A DNA stretch of 60,140 nucleotides from an uncultured Ruegeria sp. (GCF_947504215.1 NZ_CANNGO010000019.1:1-60140), one strand, 5' to 3'. Numbered from the stretch's first letter, positions 1-8,130 are shown. A program made the numbers and translations. The notes: generated by a model not told the origin, from the letters alone.

Positions 1-48
1 GCCGCAATGCGGCTTCACCAAACCGGCCTTTCGCTGCGCTCGCAAGAT
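1..48 (+). repeat. Dispersed intergenic repeat, copy A
   Basis: Opens with the small hairpin GCCGCAATGCGGC, then about 18 nt later carries TTCGCTGCGCTCGCAAGAT. The same arrangement (GC-rich mini-hairpin, short spacer, TTCGCTGC-like core, then GC..A-rich end) is found at 10091, 12351, 15043, 46101, 54175 and, inverted, 58547. It may begin upstream of the window edge. Confidence 0.45.
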
Positions 49-149
49 CGTTCGCCATGCTAATTCACAGATTGCGGACACAGCTGACTTATTGCACTTA
101 CGCGACTATGATATTTCCATGGGCTCATCTTGAGAACCAATGGGTGAGC

Positions 150-575
150 ATGTTCGAACAAGAGACAACCGAAATGTTGTTTTCTGGTGCGCTGGAGAAA
201 GCTTCTTCTTATGCCGTAGCGTGGAGTTCCAACGATCCGGCGCAAGTGGCCGCACATTTCGCGGAGAATGGGGCCGCACTGCTCGATTCCGGCAAGGCGA
301 TTCAAGGCCGGGGAGCGATAGCTTCGGACTACGCAACACCATTTTTCCGCGAATTTCCTGGTTCTTCAGTGTTGTTGCATGATTTTCGTTTATCAGGAAA
401 CCACACTCTCTTTACCGGTATGCTCGTCGGTCCCGGAGGGCGTGAAGATTCTCCTGTTCGCCCGTTGGGTTGGGAGGAGCGGACCCTCGACGACAATGGC
501 TTGATACAGTTGTCGTTGGTTTGGTTCGACCGCGACGACAACGCCAAGCAGGGTGGTAGCGCTTTTTTGCAGTGA
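150..575 (+). CDS. NTF2-like / SnoaL-type small protein
   Basis: Encodes about 141 residues. The ATG at 150 was chosen because the upstream in-frame extension to 57 is not protein-like and homologous folds start close to this point; GTG at 144 is an alternative. An N-terminal helix (ALEKASSYAVAWSSNDP) is followed by a segment resembling the NTF2/SnoaL fold: a catalogue of 'not in active use' pocket residues cannot be assigned, but the AAHFAENGAALLDSG and QGRGAIASDYATPFFREFP blocks are typical of the nuclear transport factor 2-like family of polyketide-cyclase/ketosteroid-isomerase-fold proteins. No signal peptide. Such proteins are often small-molecule-binding or hydrolytic, but nothing here shows the substrate. 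It stands alone, with no obvious operon partner. Confidence 0.6.
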   Translation: MFEQETTEMLFSGALEKASSYAVAWSSNDPAQVAAHFAENGAALLDSGKAIQGRGAIASDYATPFFREFPGSSVLLHDFRLSGNHTLFTGMLVGPGGREDSPVRPLGWEERTLDDNGLIQLSLVWFDRDDNAKQGGSAFLQ

Positions 576-804
576 ATGCTTTTAGCAAAGTCGGCATAGG
601 AACGTCTGAGAAGCGCGGCAACGCTGATCTTCAGCAGACAATGACTGGTGCCCGATTTCGGCCTAGCTATACTGAATGAACTCGCATCCAATTTTGAGAC
701 AAGCAGTTCTTCCCGCTCAATGCGTACCAATTTGGGATCTAAGTGAAAATGCTGGTGAGGTCCAACGACATTCGTTACGAAGATAGCCACACGGTCTTTC
801 GTCT

Positions 805-1281
805 CTACTTCGGTAGGCGCAAGTGTTTGGGTATACATTGTTCCTCGCAGGTGACGGGTTTTCCGACCCTTTCAAAGCGATACCCGGTGGCGTGGATGCA
901 TATGCGACCGCCGCGGCGGTCATTCAGTTCGATGGTCCAGACAAATTTGGAATAATCCGTTCCGTGGACCCGCACTGGCTTTCTGGGCCGGGTAATCCGG
1001 TCAAATGGCAAGGGTGTTATGGACGATTTCGGAAACGAAAAGGAGACGGACAGATCGGAAACGCCCTCGAAACACAGGTTAACCTGGCAAAGGGAAAAAC
1101 TGAAATGCCCGTTGTCCTGCCTGATCCACTCCTCAATGTGATCAATATCGAGTTTTAGTTCACTCATCCAATCATCGTTGTCTGGGTCAGGTGAAATCAA
1201 ATTTTGAGCATAGATGGAATTGTCATGGAACTCATGACTGACGTCCTGAAAGAGCCCCTGTCCGCTATCCATCGCAATCAC
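805..1281 (-). CDS. Conserved hypothetical protein, about 158 aa
   Basis: Not recognised by name. The sequence is soluble and acidic in the first half. It has an FHDNSIYAQNL block near residue 18 followed by LKLDIDHIEEWI near residue 43, then beta-strand-rich sequence ending in a GRICIHATGYRF segment. The FHD...L.LDID.I.EW pattern recurs in small uncharacterised bacterial proteins, some with immunity-protein-like folds; that link is from memory and weak. The start is GTG at 1281 or ATG at 1272; neither has a clear ribosome-binding site. It is divergent from the next gene (62 nt between starts), so the pair may share a control region. Confidence 0.5.
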   Translation of the reverse strand: MIAMDSGQGLFQDVSHEFHDNSIYAQNLISPDPDNDDWMSELKLDIDHIEEWIRQDNGHFSFSLCQVNLCFEGVSDLSVSFSFPKSSITPLPFDRITRPRKPVRVHGTDYSKFVWTIELNDRRGGRICIHATGYRFERVGKPVTCEEQCIPKHLRLPK

Positions 1282-1343
1282 TCTAATCCGAATTGTTGAT
1301 GATCCCCTCGATTTCGGGGTTTCAGCCAGTTTAATATGTCACC

Positions 1344-1841
1344 ATGCCAAAGGTAACGACAACAACGGAAGCTCTTGCAACCCAGATCATTGCTGCATTT
1401 GACGGCCTTGATCCTCCTGCTGATGATGAACTTATTCACCCCGAATGTATGGATGACGTGGATATTCTTGAATTCTACGGCGGGGTCAAATGGCATGAGA
1501 TGACCGATCAAATGATCGTTTTCGGTTACACTGCGCCCACGGCTTTCAGCCCCAAAGCCTTTCAGTATTATTTGCCTGCGTATCTGCTTTGGGCTCTGCG
1601 GAATTCAGACAGTCCGGAATATGCCAGTGAAAGCATTCTGCTGGCACTCGACCCCGGCACATCGAAAGAAATGCTGCACGAGTTCAGGAAGTCCAAGTTC
1701 AACCAATTGACGCCTGCACAGAACGAGGCCGTGTTGAGGTTTTTGTACTATTTCAGCGACCATCCTGATCTTGGTGAGTTTGCGGAAGCCGCATTGATCA
1801 ATTTCTGGATTGAACAAAGCGTGTTGTCACCGGGTCGATGA
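1344..1841 (+). CDS. DUF6714-like hypothetical protein
   Basis: 165 residues, soluble. It has an N-terminal helix, a conserved-looking FYGGVKWHEMTDQMIVF segment (about residues 45-60), then FSPKAFQYYLPAYLLWAL (about 66-85), and helical sequence to the end. The order 'W..m......f.sp.af.yYLPayl' is what I associate with the DUF6714 family, whose function is unknown. Its stop codon overlaps the ATG of the next small reading frame (ATGA at 1838), which suggests translational coupling. Confidence 0.5.
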   Translation: MPKVTTTTEALATQIIAAFDGLDPPADDELIHPECMDDVDILEFYGGVKWHEMTDQMIVFGYTAPTAFSPKAFQYYLPAYLLWALRNSDSPEYASESILLALDPGTSKEMLHEFRKSKFNQLTPAQNEAVLRFLYYFSDHPDLGEFAEAALINFWIEQSVLSPGR

Positions 1842-2092
1842 TTATTACGTATTTGATGTGGCTCCTCGCAGCGCTTTTTGTCGCAACCTGTTTGCCGTTG
1901 GCATTGACTGAGGATGAGCAATGGCAACGTTTATGGGGGGGGATCCGCGCGGATGTTGGTTGCTGTCTTGCAGCTCCCCAGCAGCGGACACTGAAAGGCG
2001 TCTGTCGAAAATTGAACAACTCGAAACGAAGCAAAAAGTCGATTACACATCCAGAATGGCTTTTAGGTGGCCGAGTCAATGAATTGACCTAG
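1838..2092 (+). CDS. Small membrane/lipoprotein-like ORF with G8 run; true frame uncertain
   Basis: The ATG overlaps the stop of the preceding gene. The frame encodes a hydrophobic start (MIITYLMWLLAALFVATC) and then runs into eight consecutive Gs at 1935-1942. After the G run, protein-like sequence continues better in the +1 frame, where an ATG at 1921, preceded by a GAGGATGA ribosome-binding site, encodes 53 residues. These include the lipobox-like LLSC and the helix TERRLSKIEQLETKQKV, ending at 2082. Either this is one gene broken or switched at the G tract, or a short lipoprotein gene lies inside. No function is recognised. Confidence 0.3.
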   Translation: MIITYLMWLLAALFVATCLPLALTEDEQWQRLWGGIRADVGCCLAAPQQRTLKGVCRKLNNSKRSKKSITHPEWLLGGRVNELT

Positions 2093-2099
2093 CCACCTT
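2064..2099. terminator. Nested inverted repeat
   Basis: AGGTGGC pairs with GCCACCT, and inside it GTCAAT pairs with ATTGAC around a 2-nt turn. There is no T run on either side, so this may be a terminator without a tract or simply an mRNA-end structure between the two converging genes. Confidence 0.35.
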
Positions 2100-2252
2100 G
2101 GGTTCAGAAACCTAGTTCCGTCGCACTGCTATCTAAGGGCGTCAGATTGGTGGTTTGTTGGGGTTATCTTTCCATTCTTCGAACTTAAGGGCTCCTCCGA
2201 TGGCTTCCGCAAACGTATCGAGGTACTGACCCGCAGACGTGTCTTGAAGTTT

Positions 2253-2768
2253 CTATTCTGTGTCCTGTTTGATAGTTTCATTAGTGTCGTCAATGAGCGT
2301 GTTCGTATCGGCAAAGCCGTTGTCTTGAGCCGCGCGGACAGACTGGAAATGCGCCTCGCCATCTAAGTAGAAATCACCGCTGGCTTTTTGTGACTGAAGC
2401 AGTTTTCCACTCATATCGCCAGCTCCGGTGCCCAGATCCTGCATGGTCTCAAGCGAAGAAGAGTTTGTGGTATGATTGACAGCTTCGTCGCTGACGGTCG
2501 GCAATTTCTTGGAGCTCCCCCCAACTTGCGTCGCGTCCAATGGTGAGAGGTTAGCAATGAGGTTGACAACTTTTCCGACGACGGTTGTTGCAGTGTCCTC
2601 GCCTTGGCGTGCTGCGTCATGGGATATTTCAGATTGGCCTATTTGCTGATTATTTTGGGCAGCGCTGGCAAAGTGTTGACCCGGACCTGCCATTGCGGAT
2701 CCTGCGGTCAGTGTGATCACCAATGCCGGTGCAACAATGATTTTTTTGATTTTGCTGAAGCGTTCCAT
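2253..2768 (-). CDS. Secreted/periplasmic hypothetical protein, apparently truncated by an amber codon
   Basis: 171 residues as read. A signal peptide (MERFSKIKK... with a hydrophobic core ending AGSAMAG) occupies about residues 1-27. The mature part is polar, rich in Asn, Ser, Asp and Gln, and has no recognised domain; helices are likely around VVGKVVNLIANLSP. The frame stops at TAG (2253-2255), but the same frame stays open for 36 further codons to TGA at 2142-2144, encoding protein-like sequence that includes QYLDTFAEAIGGALKFEEW. The original gene was therefore probably 2142-2768, about 207 aa. Its start has a good AAGGAGAT ribosome-binding site on the minus strand. Confidence 0.55.
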   Translation of the reverse strand: MERFSKIKKIIVAPALVITLTAGSAMAGPGQHFASAAQNNQQIGQSEISHDAARQGEDTATTVVGKVVNLIANLSPLDATQVGGSSKKLPTVSDEAVNHTTNSSSLETMQDLGTGAGDMSGKLLQSQKASGDFYLDGEAHFQSVRAAQDNGFADTNTLIDDTNETIKQDTE

Positions 2769-2882
2769 TTTTTGATCTCCTTATCTTGCGGTCACATCTC
2801 CAACCTAGGAACGCTACGGCTTTGGGCATTGTGAGACGAGCTCACTATTTTGCTGATTTTCGTCAAATCGCTGCGATGCCCC

Positions 2883-2902
2883 CCGGCCGCCCCAATGGCC
2901 GG
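2883..2902 (+). terminator. GC-rich hairpin followed by CTTTTA
   Basis: CCGGCC (2883-2888) and GGCCGG (2897-2902) form a 6-bp stem with an 8-nt loop, followed on the plus strand by CTTTT. It lies between the end of the histidine kinase gene and the start of the secreted protein gene, both minus-strand, so its orientation fits no annotated gene. Confidence 0.3.
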
Positions 2903-2967
2903 CTTTTACGCCGCCGTTGACAGGAACCGCGCCGAGGCGGCCAGCGGCATAAAACAGTAGGTTTTTC

Positions 2968-4296
2968 TCATCGGCTAATCTTCACTCCGCAAGCCAAGCC
3001 ACCTAGGCTTTCGGACTTTCCGAGTTCTAGCTTCCCACCATAGGCGGCCAACAAATCAACGGAAATAGACAGGCCCAAACCAGTTCCCCTTACAGAAGTA
3101 TCCAGCCGATTGCCGGAGCGAAGGACCTCAAGTCGGGCCTCTTCTGGGATTCCTGGCCCGTCGTCTTCAACAAAAATTTCGGTTCCACTAACAGTGCGCC
3201 TTGCTGTGATTTGGAATGTTGTTCGGCTCCACTTCAGGGCGTTGTCGAGGAGATTTCCGATTACTTCCTCGATGTCCTGAGGGTCCATTCGGACGCGAAG
3301 ACCGGTCTCACAATCTGAAATAAGCGTTTTTCCCTCGCGTTCCGCCATGACCGAAAAGAGTCGGGACAATCGTTCGACCGAATTCGACAGATCTGTCTTG
3401 GAATGCGTAAGCTCTCCGGTGTTCGACGCGCGCATTCGCGCCAGAGAACGGCCAAGCTGGGCGTCAATTCGGGTGAGGGCGTCTTCCGCAGGCTCTGTAT
3501 GTGCTCCGGCGTCTGAGAGGTCCGCCAGTTCGTTTCTTAAGATCGCCGTCGGTGTTTTGAGGGCATGTGCCAGATCTGCCGCCTGCCTTCGCGAACCGGT
3601 GACAATCTCGCGATTTCGATGCAGCAGTCTATTGAGATCTTCCACAAGAGGGGAAACCTCATCCGGATAGTCTTCGGGAACCAGATCATCGCCCTGATCC
3701 CAGCGATGAGCTACATCGGCGCGCAACTTCCTGAGGGGGCCGACTATGGCAGACATCAACAAAAGTGAACTGGCGACGCCGATCAAGCCGACCAAGCCGA
3801 AAACCGGAAGCAAGTTCCTTTGTGCGGCGCTGCGTTCATTGATCAGTTCACTTCTACTTTCGGCGACAGTTACGCCCCACTCCGTTCCGTCTTCGAACGT
3901 GATCTTTTGATAGACGCTGCGAATGGCCTCACGATCTGGACCTGTGGTATTCCAAATGGTTGTTTCGCCACTTGCAAGCGGAGGCTCGGCGATCTTTTCA
4001 TCGAAAAGCGAAGCAGATGTATAGATGGCCCCCGTGGTGTCCGTTACTTGCCAATACCGTCCCGAGTAGGGCGTGCTATAGGCCGGATCGAACACCAATT
4101 GCCTTAAGGTTTCAGGGTCATCCGTGGTGGCGCTGAGACCAACGACGAGCTGCGTGTGCCGGTCTTGCAGCGCCCCGTCGAACTGTTCCAAGACACGTGT
4201 ATTGATGTAAGAAAAAACCACCAATGTACCAACGCCTACGGACAAGGCACCCGAGGCGATACCTCCGAGTAAGGCCCGTTGGCGCAACGATAGCAT
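2968..4296 (-). CDS. Sensor histidine kinase (HAMP, HisKA, HATPase)
   Basis: 442 residues. Membrane segment 1 spans about residues 8-32, a periplasmic sensor region about 33-162, and membrane segment 2 about 163-186. A HAMP-like linker runs to about 235, then the dimerisation helix with phospho-acceptor His244 in DLAHALKTPTA. The ATP-binding domain has the N box around Asn352 (GNLLDNALKWS), DGPG at 379-382 and GTGLG at 404-408. All kinase motifs are intact. The organisation and the DLAHALKTP box resemble PhoQ/FeuQ-type kinases. The ATG overlaps the stop of the regulator gene (TAATG), so the two proteins are translationally coupled. The signal sensed is unknown; the PepSY protein encoded upstream is a plausible accessory sensor or target. 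Confidence 0.9.
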   Translation of the reverse strand: MLSLRQRALLGGIASGALSVGVGTLVVFSYINTRVLEQFDGALQDRHTQLVVGLSATTDDPETLRQLVFDPAYSTPYSGRYWQVTDTTGAIYTSASLFDEKIAEPPLASGETTIWNTTGPDREAIRSVYQKITFEDGTEWGVTVAESRSELINERSAAQRNLLPVFGLVGLIGVASSLLLMSAIVGPLRKLRADVAHRWDQGDDLVPEDYPDEVSPLVEDLNRLLHRNREIVTGSRRQAADLAHALKTPTAILRNELADLSDAGAHTEPAEDALTRIDAQLGRSLARMRASNTGELTHSKTDLSNSVERLSRLFSVMAEREGKTLISDCETGLRVRMDPQDIEEVIGNLLDNALKWSRTTFQITARRTVSGTEIFVEDDGPGIPEEARLEVLRSGNRLDTSVRGTGLGLSISVDLLAAYGGKLELGKSESLGGLACGVKISR

Positions 4297-4955
4297 TAGG
4301 CCGGATCAATCATATAGCCGCGCCCCCTGACGGTGGTGATCAAATCGGAGCCCAGTTTTTTGCGCAGGCGGGTAACAAATACAGCAATCGTGTTGGAATC
4401 TCTGTCGCCGTCATATTCGTAGATGTGTTCTGACAACTCAGTGCGTGACACCATACGACCAATGTTGTGCGCCAGATAGGTAAGAACTGCGATCTCCTGT
4501 GCAGTCAGATCGACAGGAATGCCACCAACACTCACCCGCCCGTTTCGTGTATCCAGTGAGACATCCCCCATTTCTATCACGGGGTTCAACTGGCCGCTCT
4601 GGCGTCGCAAGATTGCTCGAACGCGCGCAGCCAACTCAGGCATGTGAAACGGCTTGGTCATATAGTCATCCGCGCCGGCATCTAACCCGTCGACACGTTC
4701 ACTCCAGCCATCTCTGGCAGTCAGGATCAAGACTGGGGTCTTAACACCTGCGCTGCGCCATTCACGCAGGACCGAGATACCGTCTCGCTCAGGCAGGCCA
4801 ATGTCGAGGATGATCATGTCGTAAGGTTCAGTCGATCCCAGATGCAGAGCATCCGTACCATTGTTGGCCACGTCTACCACGCGGCCTTCCGCGCCCAACA
4901 GCTTCTTAACTTGCTCACAAAGCTGGGGTTCGTCTTCGGCAAGGAGTATTCGCAT
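4296..4955 (-). CDS. OmpR/PhoP-family response regulator
   Basis: 219 residues. The N-terminal receiver domain (1-115) has the acidic pair in LLAEDEP, phospho-acceptor Asp51 in ILDIGLPERDG, Thr79 and Lys101 in MTKPF. The C-terminal winged-helix DNA-binding domain (about 125-218) ends VRGRGYMIDPA, as in PhoP/FeuP-type regulators. It lies 37 nt downstream of the PepSY gene and overlaps the kinase gene, giving the operon order PepSY - regulator - kinase. A likely target is the divergent promoter region 5554-5752 serving this operon and the Gly/Asn-rich secreted gene, but no binding site was identified with confidence. Confidence 0.92.
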   Translation of the reverse strand: MRILLAEDEPQLCEQVKKLLGAEGRVVDVANNGTDALHLGSTEPYDMIILDIGLPERDGISVLREWRSAGVKTPVLILTARDGWSERVDGLDAGADDYMTKPFHMPELAARVRAILRRQSGQLNPVIEMGDVSLDTRNGRVSVGGIPVDLTAQEIAVLTYLAHNIGRMVSRTELSEHIYEYDGDRDSNTIAVFVTRLRKKLGSDLITTVRGRGYMIDPA

Positions 4956-4992
4956 ATCCAGAAACTACAGCTAAAGCGCGGTCAGCTTCACT

Positions 4993-5553
4993 CTATTTTT
5001 TTCCGCCGCCATTACCGCCTCCGTTACCGTTGCCGTTTCCGCCGCCGTTGCTGTTTCCGCCGCCGTTTCCGCCACCATTGCCACCGCCATTACCATTGCC
5101 GTTGCCGCCACCGTTTCCGCCGCCATTGCTACTGCCACCTGCATTGCTACGACCTGCACTGTTTCCACGGGTGGCAGAGGCACTCTGACCGTTATTGCTC
5201 TTGGATTTAGTTGAATTGCGGGCGGCCTCGGAAATCGCGCGCCCGACACTTGAACCGTTCGAGACGACTGTACCGGTTTGAGCATTCACGATCACGCTGA
5301 CGATCTTTCCGCCCGGCTTTTTGACCAGAATACGATAGTAAATCTTGTCCGCTTTGAATGCACGTGCGTCGACTGGGGTCCCACCGAAAGCTTTTTCCAC
5401 ACCCTTAATAACACGGTTCAACCGGATTGCGGTGCCCGAAAACGTCGCCATGCGCAGTTCAGACTGATTGAGTTCGCGTGCGTCTGCAGCCGCTTGTCCT
5501 CCGGACAAGGCAGTCAGCAACGCTGCAACCAGAAAAAACACTTTGGCTGGCAT
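4993..5553 (-). CDS. Secreted PepSY-domain protein with Gly/Asn-rich tail
   Basis: 186 residues from the ATG at 5553, preceded by GAGGG; the longer frame from GTG at 5568 lacks this signal. A signal peptide runs to about residue 24 (AAADA). A PepSY-like domain covers about residues 44-96, with KADKIYYRILVKKPGGKIVSV followed by VNAQTGTVV typical of the family. Then come a Ser/Asn linker and a tail of roughly 50 residues made almost only of Gly and Asn in GGNGNGNGGG units, ending GGKK. PepSY domains often act as inhibitors or modulators at the cell envelope. The tail is very similar in composition to a segment of the divergent gene at 5753. First gene of the regulator/kinase operon. Confidence 0.75.
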   Translation of the reverse strand: MPAKVFFLVAALLTALSGGQAAADARELNQSELRMATFSGTAIRLNRVIKGVEKAFGGTPVDARAFKADKIYYRILVKKPGGKIVSVIVNAQTGTVVSNGSSVGRAISEAARNSTKSKSNNGQSASATRGNSAGRSNAGGSSNGGGNGGGNGNGNGGGNGGGNGGGNSNGGGNGNGNGGGNGGGKK

Positions 5554-5752
5554 AACACCCTCAAACACTTTCAGTGAAGACTATATGGCCGGACGTGAAC
5601 CGATGATGAACAAGCAATTAGCCCTGCGTTCAAGCACCCTCAAGTTAAATGAAGCTCAGCGTTGTTGATTCGATCACGGATCAATCGGCCAAAACACGGC
5701 GCCCAAGTTCAGTTTATCGATAGCTGTTGCTGTGAGTTTTTAGGAGATTGAG

Positions 5753-6796
5753 ATGAACATCACCAAGTGCGGACTGCTGAAATCCTCCACAATTGCGATT
5801 GCCCTTCTGGGTTCGGCGGCCATTATTGCCACTGTTGCTGCTCCTGATTTTGCCTATGCCAAGCAAGGCAATGGCAACGGCGGTGGAAATGGCAATGGAA
5901 ACGGCGGTGGAAACGGTAACGGCAATAGCGGTGGAAACAGCAATGGGGCCAAAGGAAATGGCGGTGATCACGGCGCGGCTGCCAAAGGCGGTGGCGGAAG
6001 CAAGGTCGGGAAATCTGGATCGCAAAAAACAAAGTCTCGCTCTGCGGGGGCTGGTCAGAAGAAAGGCGGGGGGTTCTCACTGAAAGACCTATTCAGCGGG
6101 AATAGCAAAGCCAGGAAAACTGGTTCCCCTCGAACGACCGCTGCGACAACTCAGGGGGCGCAAAAACCAACCCACCAGACTGCGATCGTGGAGGAGTCGA
6201 AACGCCCCGTTTCCCGCGCCAAGGGTAACCGTATGGCTGCGCTGCTTGGCGCTCATCCATCTGAATTGGGCGCGTTGAATGCAGCCAATGCAAGCCCAAC
6301 TGCACTGGCCAATGCCTCTCCTAATTCGCGGGTTGGCAGAATTGCCACCTACCGAGACACAGTGTTGGCCGGTGAACCCTTGCGTGAGGATCTGGTGGAA
6401 CGGCTAGAGGTTTTAGCAGGGCTGGAACAACCAGATCGGACCTTGCAAGAAATCGAGGATGATTTGGAAGCTGCGTTGGGTGAGGTTCAAACCAACCGGG
6501 GTACGGTAGATGAGCTGGAGCAGGCTTTGGAAGACGCGGGTGGTACGGATCCAGATATCGAAGCGCAGCTCGAAGAGGCCCAAGCCGCTTTGGGCGCTTC
6601 AATCGACGACGCCCGGAGTTTGAGTGACGAGAGACAGGCCGCCATAGACTACAATGAAGCTGTCGAAGAGGCGGAAGAACTGAATGAGCTTGTCGAAGCG
6701 CAAGATTTGGCTGAACGTGAGGCCCTGGAAGCAGCTGCCAACAAGCCCGTCACCGACGCAGTTGAAGCGCAGGTCAAATCGCTTCTGGGGCTATGA
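5753..6796 (+). CDS. Secreted Gly/Asn-rich, coiled-coil protein
   Basis: 347 residues with a good AGGAGA site 8 nt upstream of the ATG. A signal peptide ends near residue 36 (DFAYAKQ). A Gly/Asn-repeat block follows (about 37-66), then a basic Gly/Ser/Lys/Thr-rich linker (about 67-150). A low-complexity Ala/Asn/Ser region precedes a long acidic helical region from about 205 to the end (many EALEEA/LEEAQAAL-type heptads, probable coiled coil). No catalytic domain is visible. It is divergent from the PepSY/two-component operon with about 200 nt between starts, and shares with the PepSY protein the GGNGNGNGGG repeat. I infer a surface or matrix protein controlled by that system; no homologous function is known to me. 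Confidence 0.7.
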   Translation: MNITKCGLLKSSTIAIALLGSAAIIATVAAPDFAYAKQGNGNGGGNGNGNGGGNGNGNSGGNSNGAKGNGGDHGAAAKGGGGSKVGKSGSQKTKSRSAGAGQKKGGGFSLKDLFSGNSKARKTGSPRTTAATTQGAQKPTHQTAIVEESKRPVSRAKGNRMAALLGAHPSELGALNAANASPTALANASPNSRVGRIATYRDTVLAGEPLREDLVERLEVLAGLEQPDRTLQEIEDDLEAALGEVQTNRGTVDELEQALEDAGGTDPDIEAQLEEAQAALGASIDDARSLSDERQAAIDYNEAVEEAEELNELVEAQDLAEREALEAAANKPVTDAVEAQVKSLLGL

Positions 6797-6946
6797 CCTG
6801 AAGCTCCTTGGCCAATTTTGGCCTCCACTCTTGGACGTACTGACAGCTGGGACGACCAAGAGCCTTTCGGATGTTGAGCGGGCTGGTCGACGTTTTCTTA
6901 GTGTTAGACACTAGCTTTTGGTGATCGTGCTAACCGACAAATAAAC

Positions 6947-6967
6947 CCCGCCCCAGGAAAGGGCGGG
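6947..6967 (-). terminator. Hairpin CCCGCCC/GGGCGGG
   Basis: A 7-bp perfect GC stem with loop CAGGAAA. On the minus strand it is followed by GTTTATTTGT, so it would best terminate the small minus-strand gene ending at 7038; on the plus strand the downstream sequence is only weakly T-rich. Confidence 0.55.
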
Positions 6968-7037
6968 ATTCATATTACAATTCTGATGTTTAGGACGAAT
7001 ATCGAGAATTGTTCGGGGGGGGTCAACTGATTTGCCT

Positions 7038-7226
7038 TCAGACGTTTTGGTGAGCCTCAGATAGCCGCTTGTCTTTTACGATCTTTGTTAGTGCGTTATC
7101 GATAGGAGGGAAGCGACCGCTGCTCGAATTGATCATGGTTTGCAGACGCTCGTCGGCAGCTTTGCCGGAGGTCTGCATTGCAGCTGTTGTGCTGCGGTCT
7201 TTAGTCACAAAGGCAGGCTTGACCAT
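7038..7226 (-). CDS. Small hypothetical protein, 62 aa
   Basis: The start ATG at 7226 was chosen because GAGGGG lies at suitable distance upstream on the minus strand. The protein is polar and basic (MVKPAFVTKDRSTTAAMQ at the start), without membrane segment or recognised motif. A terminator-like hairpin follows its stop. Plausible because of the ribosome-binding site and terminator, but no homology could be recalled. Confidence 0.4.
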   Translation of the reverse strand: MVKPAFVTKDRSTTAAMQTSGKAADERLQTMINSSSGRFPPIDNALTKIVKDKRLSEAHQNV

Positions 7227-7558
7227 CTTATTCCCCTCGTTTCCACCAAACGACTTACGTTTCGTTCGATTTGACCTGACCACAGTGCCCCAGCGTGGTT
7301 GAACGCACTAAGAATAAACTGTTCATGTTCGGTTAATGTTGTTTGCGAAATAAGAACACATGAATTGTCTGACCGCGCGACACTTCTATTGCCGCTTTCC
7401 AATTTGACGGTTTGGAAGGTCGTTAGGTGAGAATGTCGTGCCAAACGAACCAACCATCATAGCAGAAGACGCCAGTAGCAAGCCAGTCTCCGCCTAAGGG
7501 TTGGTCAAATCCGAACGGGGATCATAACTAGGATATGAAGCCAAAGGAGGCAAAAAAG
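7227..7558. other. Intergenic, nothing recognised
   Basis: Between the small minus-strand gene and the RcnB-like gene, which are divergent. Upstream regions of both are expected here, but no clear promoter, operator or repeat was found. Confidence 0.4.
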
Positions 7559-7948
7559 ATGAAAACGGTTTTGGGAATCGCGGCGGCGCTATTCATCATT
7601 CAGACCGCGCCGGTTGCGAGCGCGAGTTTTAATGCGCAGCCTCACAAGCTCAAACAAATTATCGAGTCACACACAACAATGCAGCCTGTTCTCGTGAAAT
7701 CCAAGGCCGGACATTGCCCACCGGGCTTGGCCAAGAAAGCTGTTCCATGCGTTCCACCTGGCCAGGTCAAACGATACCGGGTTGGGGATTTCATCTACAA
7801 TGGGTATGTTCGTATCGACGATCCCAACAGATATGGTCTGCGGCGAAACGGCTACTATGTGCGTGCCGGAGACTATGTTTATCAGGTGAACCGGCAGACG
7901 CACGAGGTGTTGAACCTGATAGGGGCAGTAGTCGATATACTCAACTGA
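7559..7948 (+). CDS. RcnB-like periplasmic protein
   Basis: 129 residues from the ATG at 7559, which has AAAGGAGG 8 nt upstream; the frame open from 7535 only includes that site. A signal peptide ends around residue 24 (ASA). The mature part has CPPGLAKKAVPCVPPGQVKRY followed by YGLRRNGYYVRAGDYVYQVNRQTHEVL. This is the short RcnB-family pattern found in many alphaproteobacteria: a Cys/Pro-rich 'PPGLAKK..PPGQ' stretch, then a beta-rich repeat ending in a hydrophobic strand. RcnB in enterobacteria affects periplasmic nickel/cobalt; whether this short form binds metal is unknown. Confidence 0.7.
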   Translation: MKTVLGIAAALFIIQTAPVASASFNAQPHKLKQIIESHTTMQPVLVKSKAGHCPPGLAKKAVPCVPPGQVKRYRVGDFIYNGYVRIDDPNRYGLRRNGYYVRAGDYVYQVNRQTHEVLNLIGAVVDILN

Positions 7949-8073
7949 GTACCTTCTCTACTCTTCAAATCTGGCGTGGTTAGCCGCCATTTGATCATAC
8001 TACAAAACTCAAGAGAATGGGCACGTTCCAGACTTCGGATGCAGCGCTACATCCGGTGATGTGATTATCTGCC

Positions 8074-8130
8074 AACGTCGGGTTGTCATAATGGGAGGGC
8101 ATGGCGGATCGGAGGATCAGTCATGAAAAC
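8074..8130 (+). pseudogene. Remnant of the 5' end of a tyrosine integrase gene
   Basis: This stretch closely matches 41001-41055 (aacgtcg.gttgtc..., ATGGGAGGGCATGGCGG, GGATCAGTCATGAAA), which leads into an integrase fragment there. Here only the upstream region and the first two or three codons survive before IS-end sequence takes over at about 8128. Confidence 0.5.

Noticed and set aside
329..838. 169-codon minus-strand frame
   Set aside because: Overlaps the NTF2-like gene and the end of the 805-1281 gene; composition is not protein-like.
4993..5150. Gly/Asn repeat DNA considered as CRISPR or tandem satellite
   Set aside because: The units are irregular, codon-phased and inside an open frame with a signal peptide and PepSY domain; no spacers. 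No CRISPR array was found elsewhere in the window.
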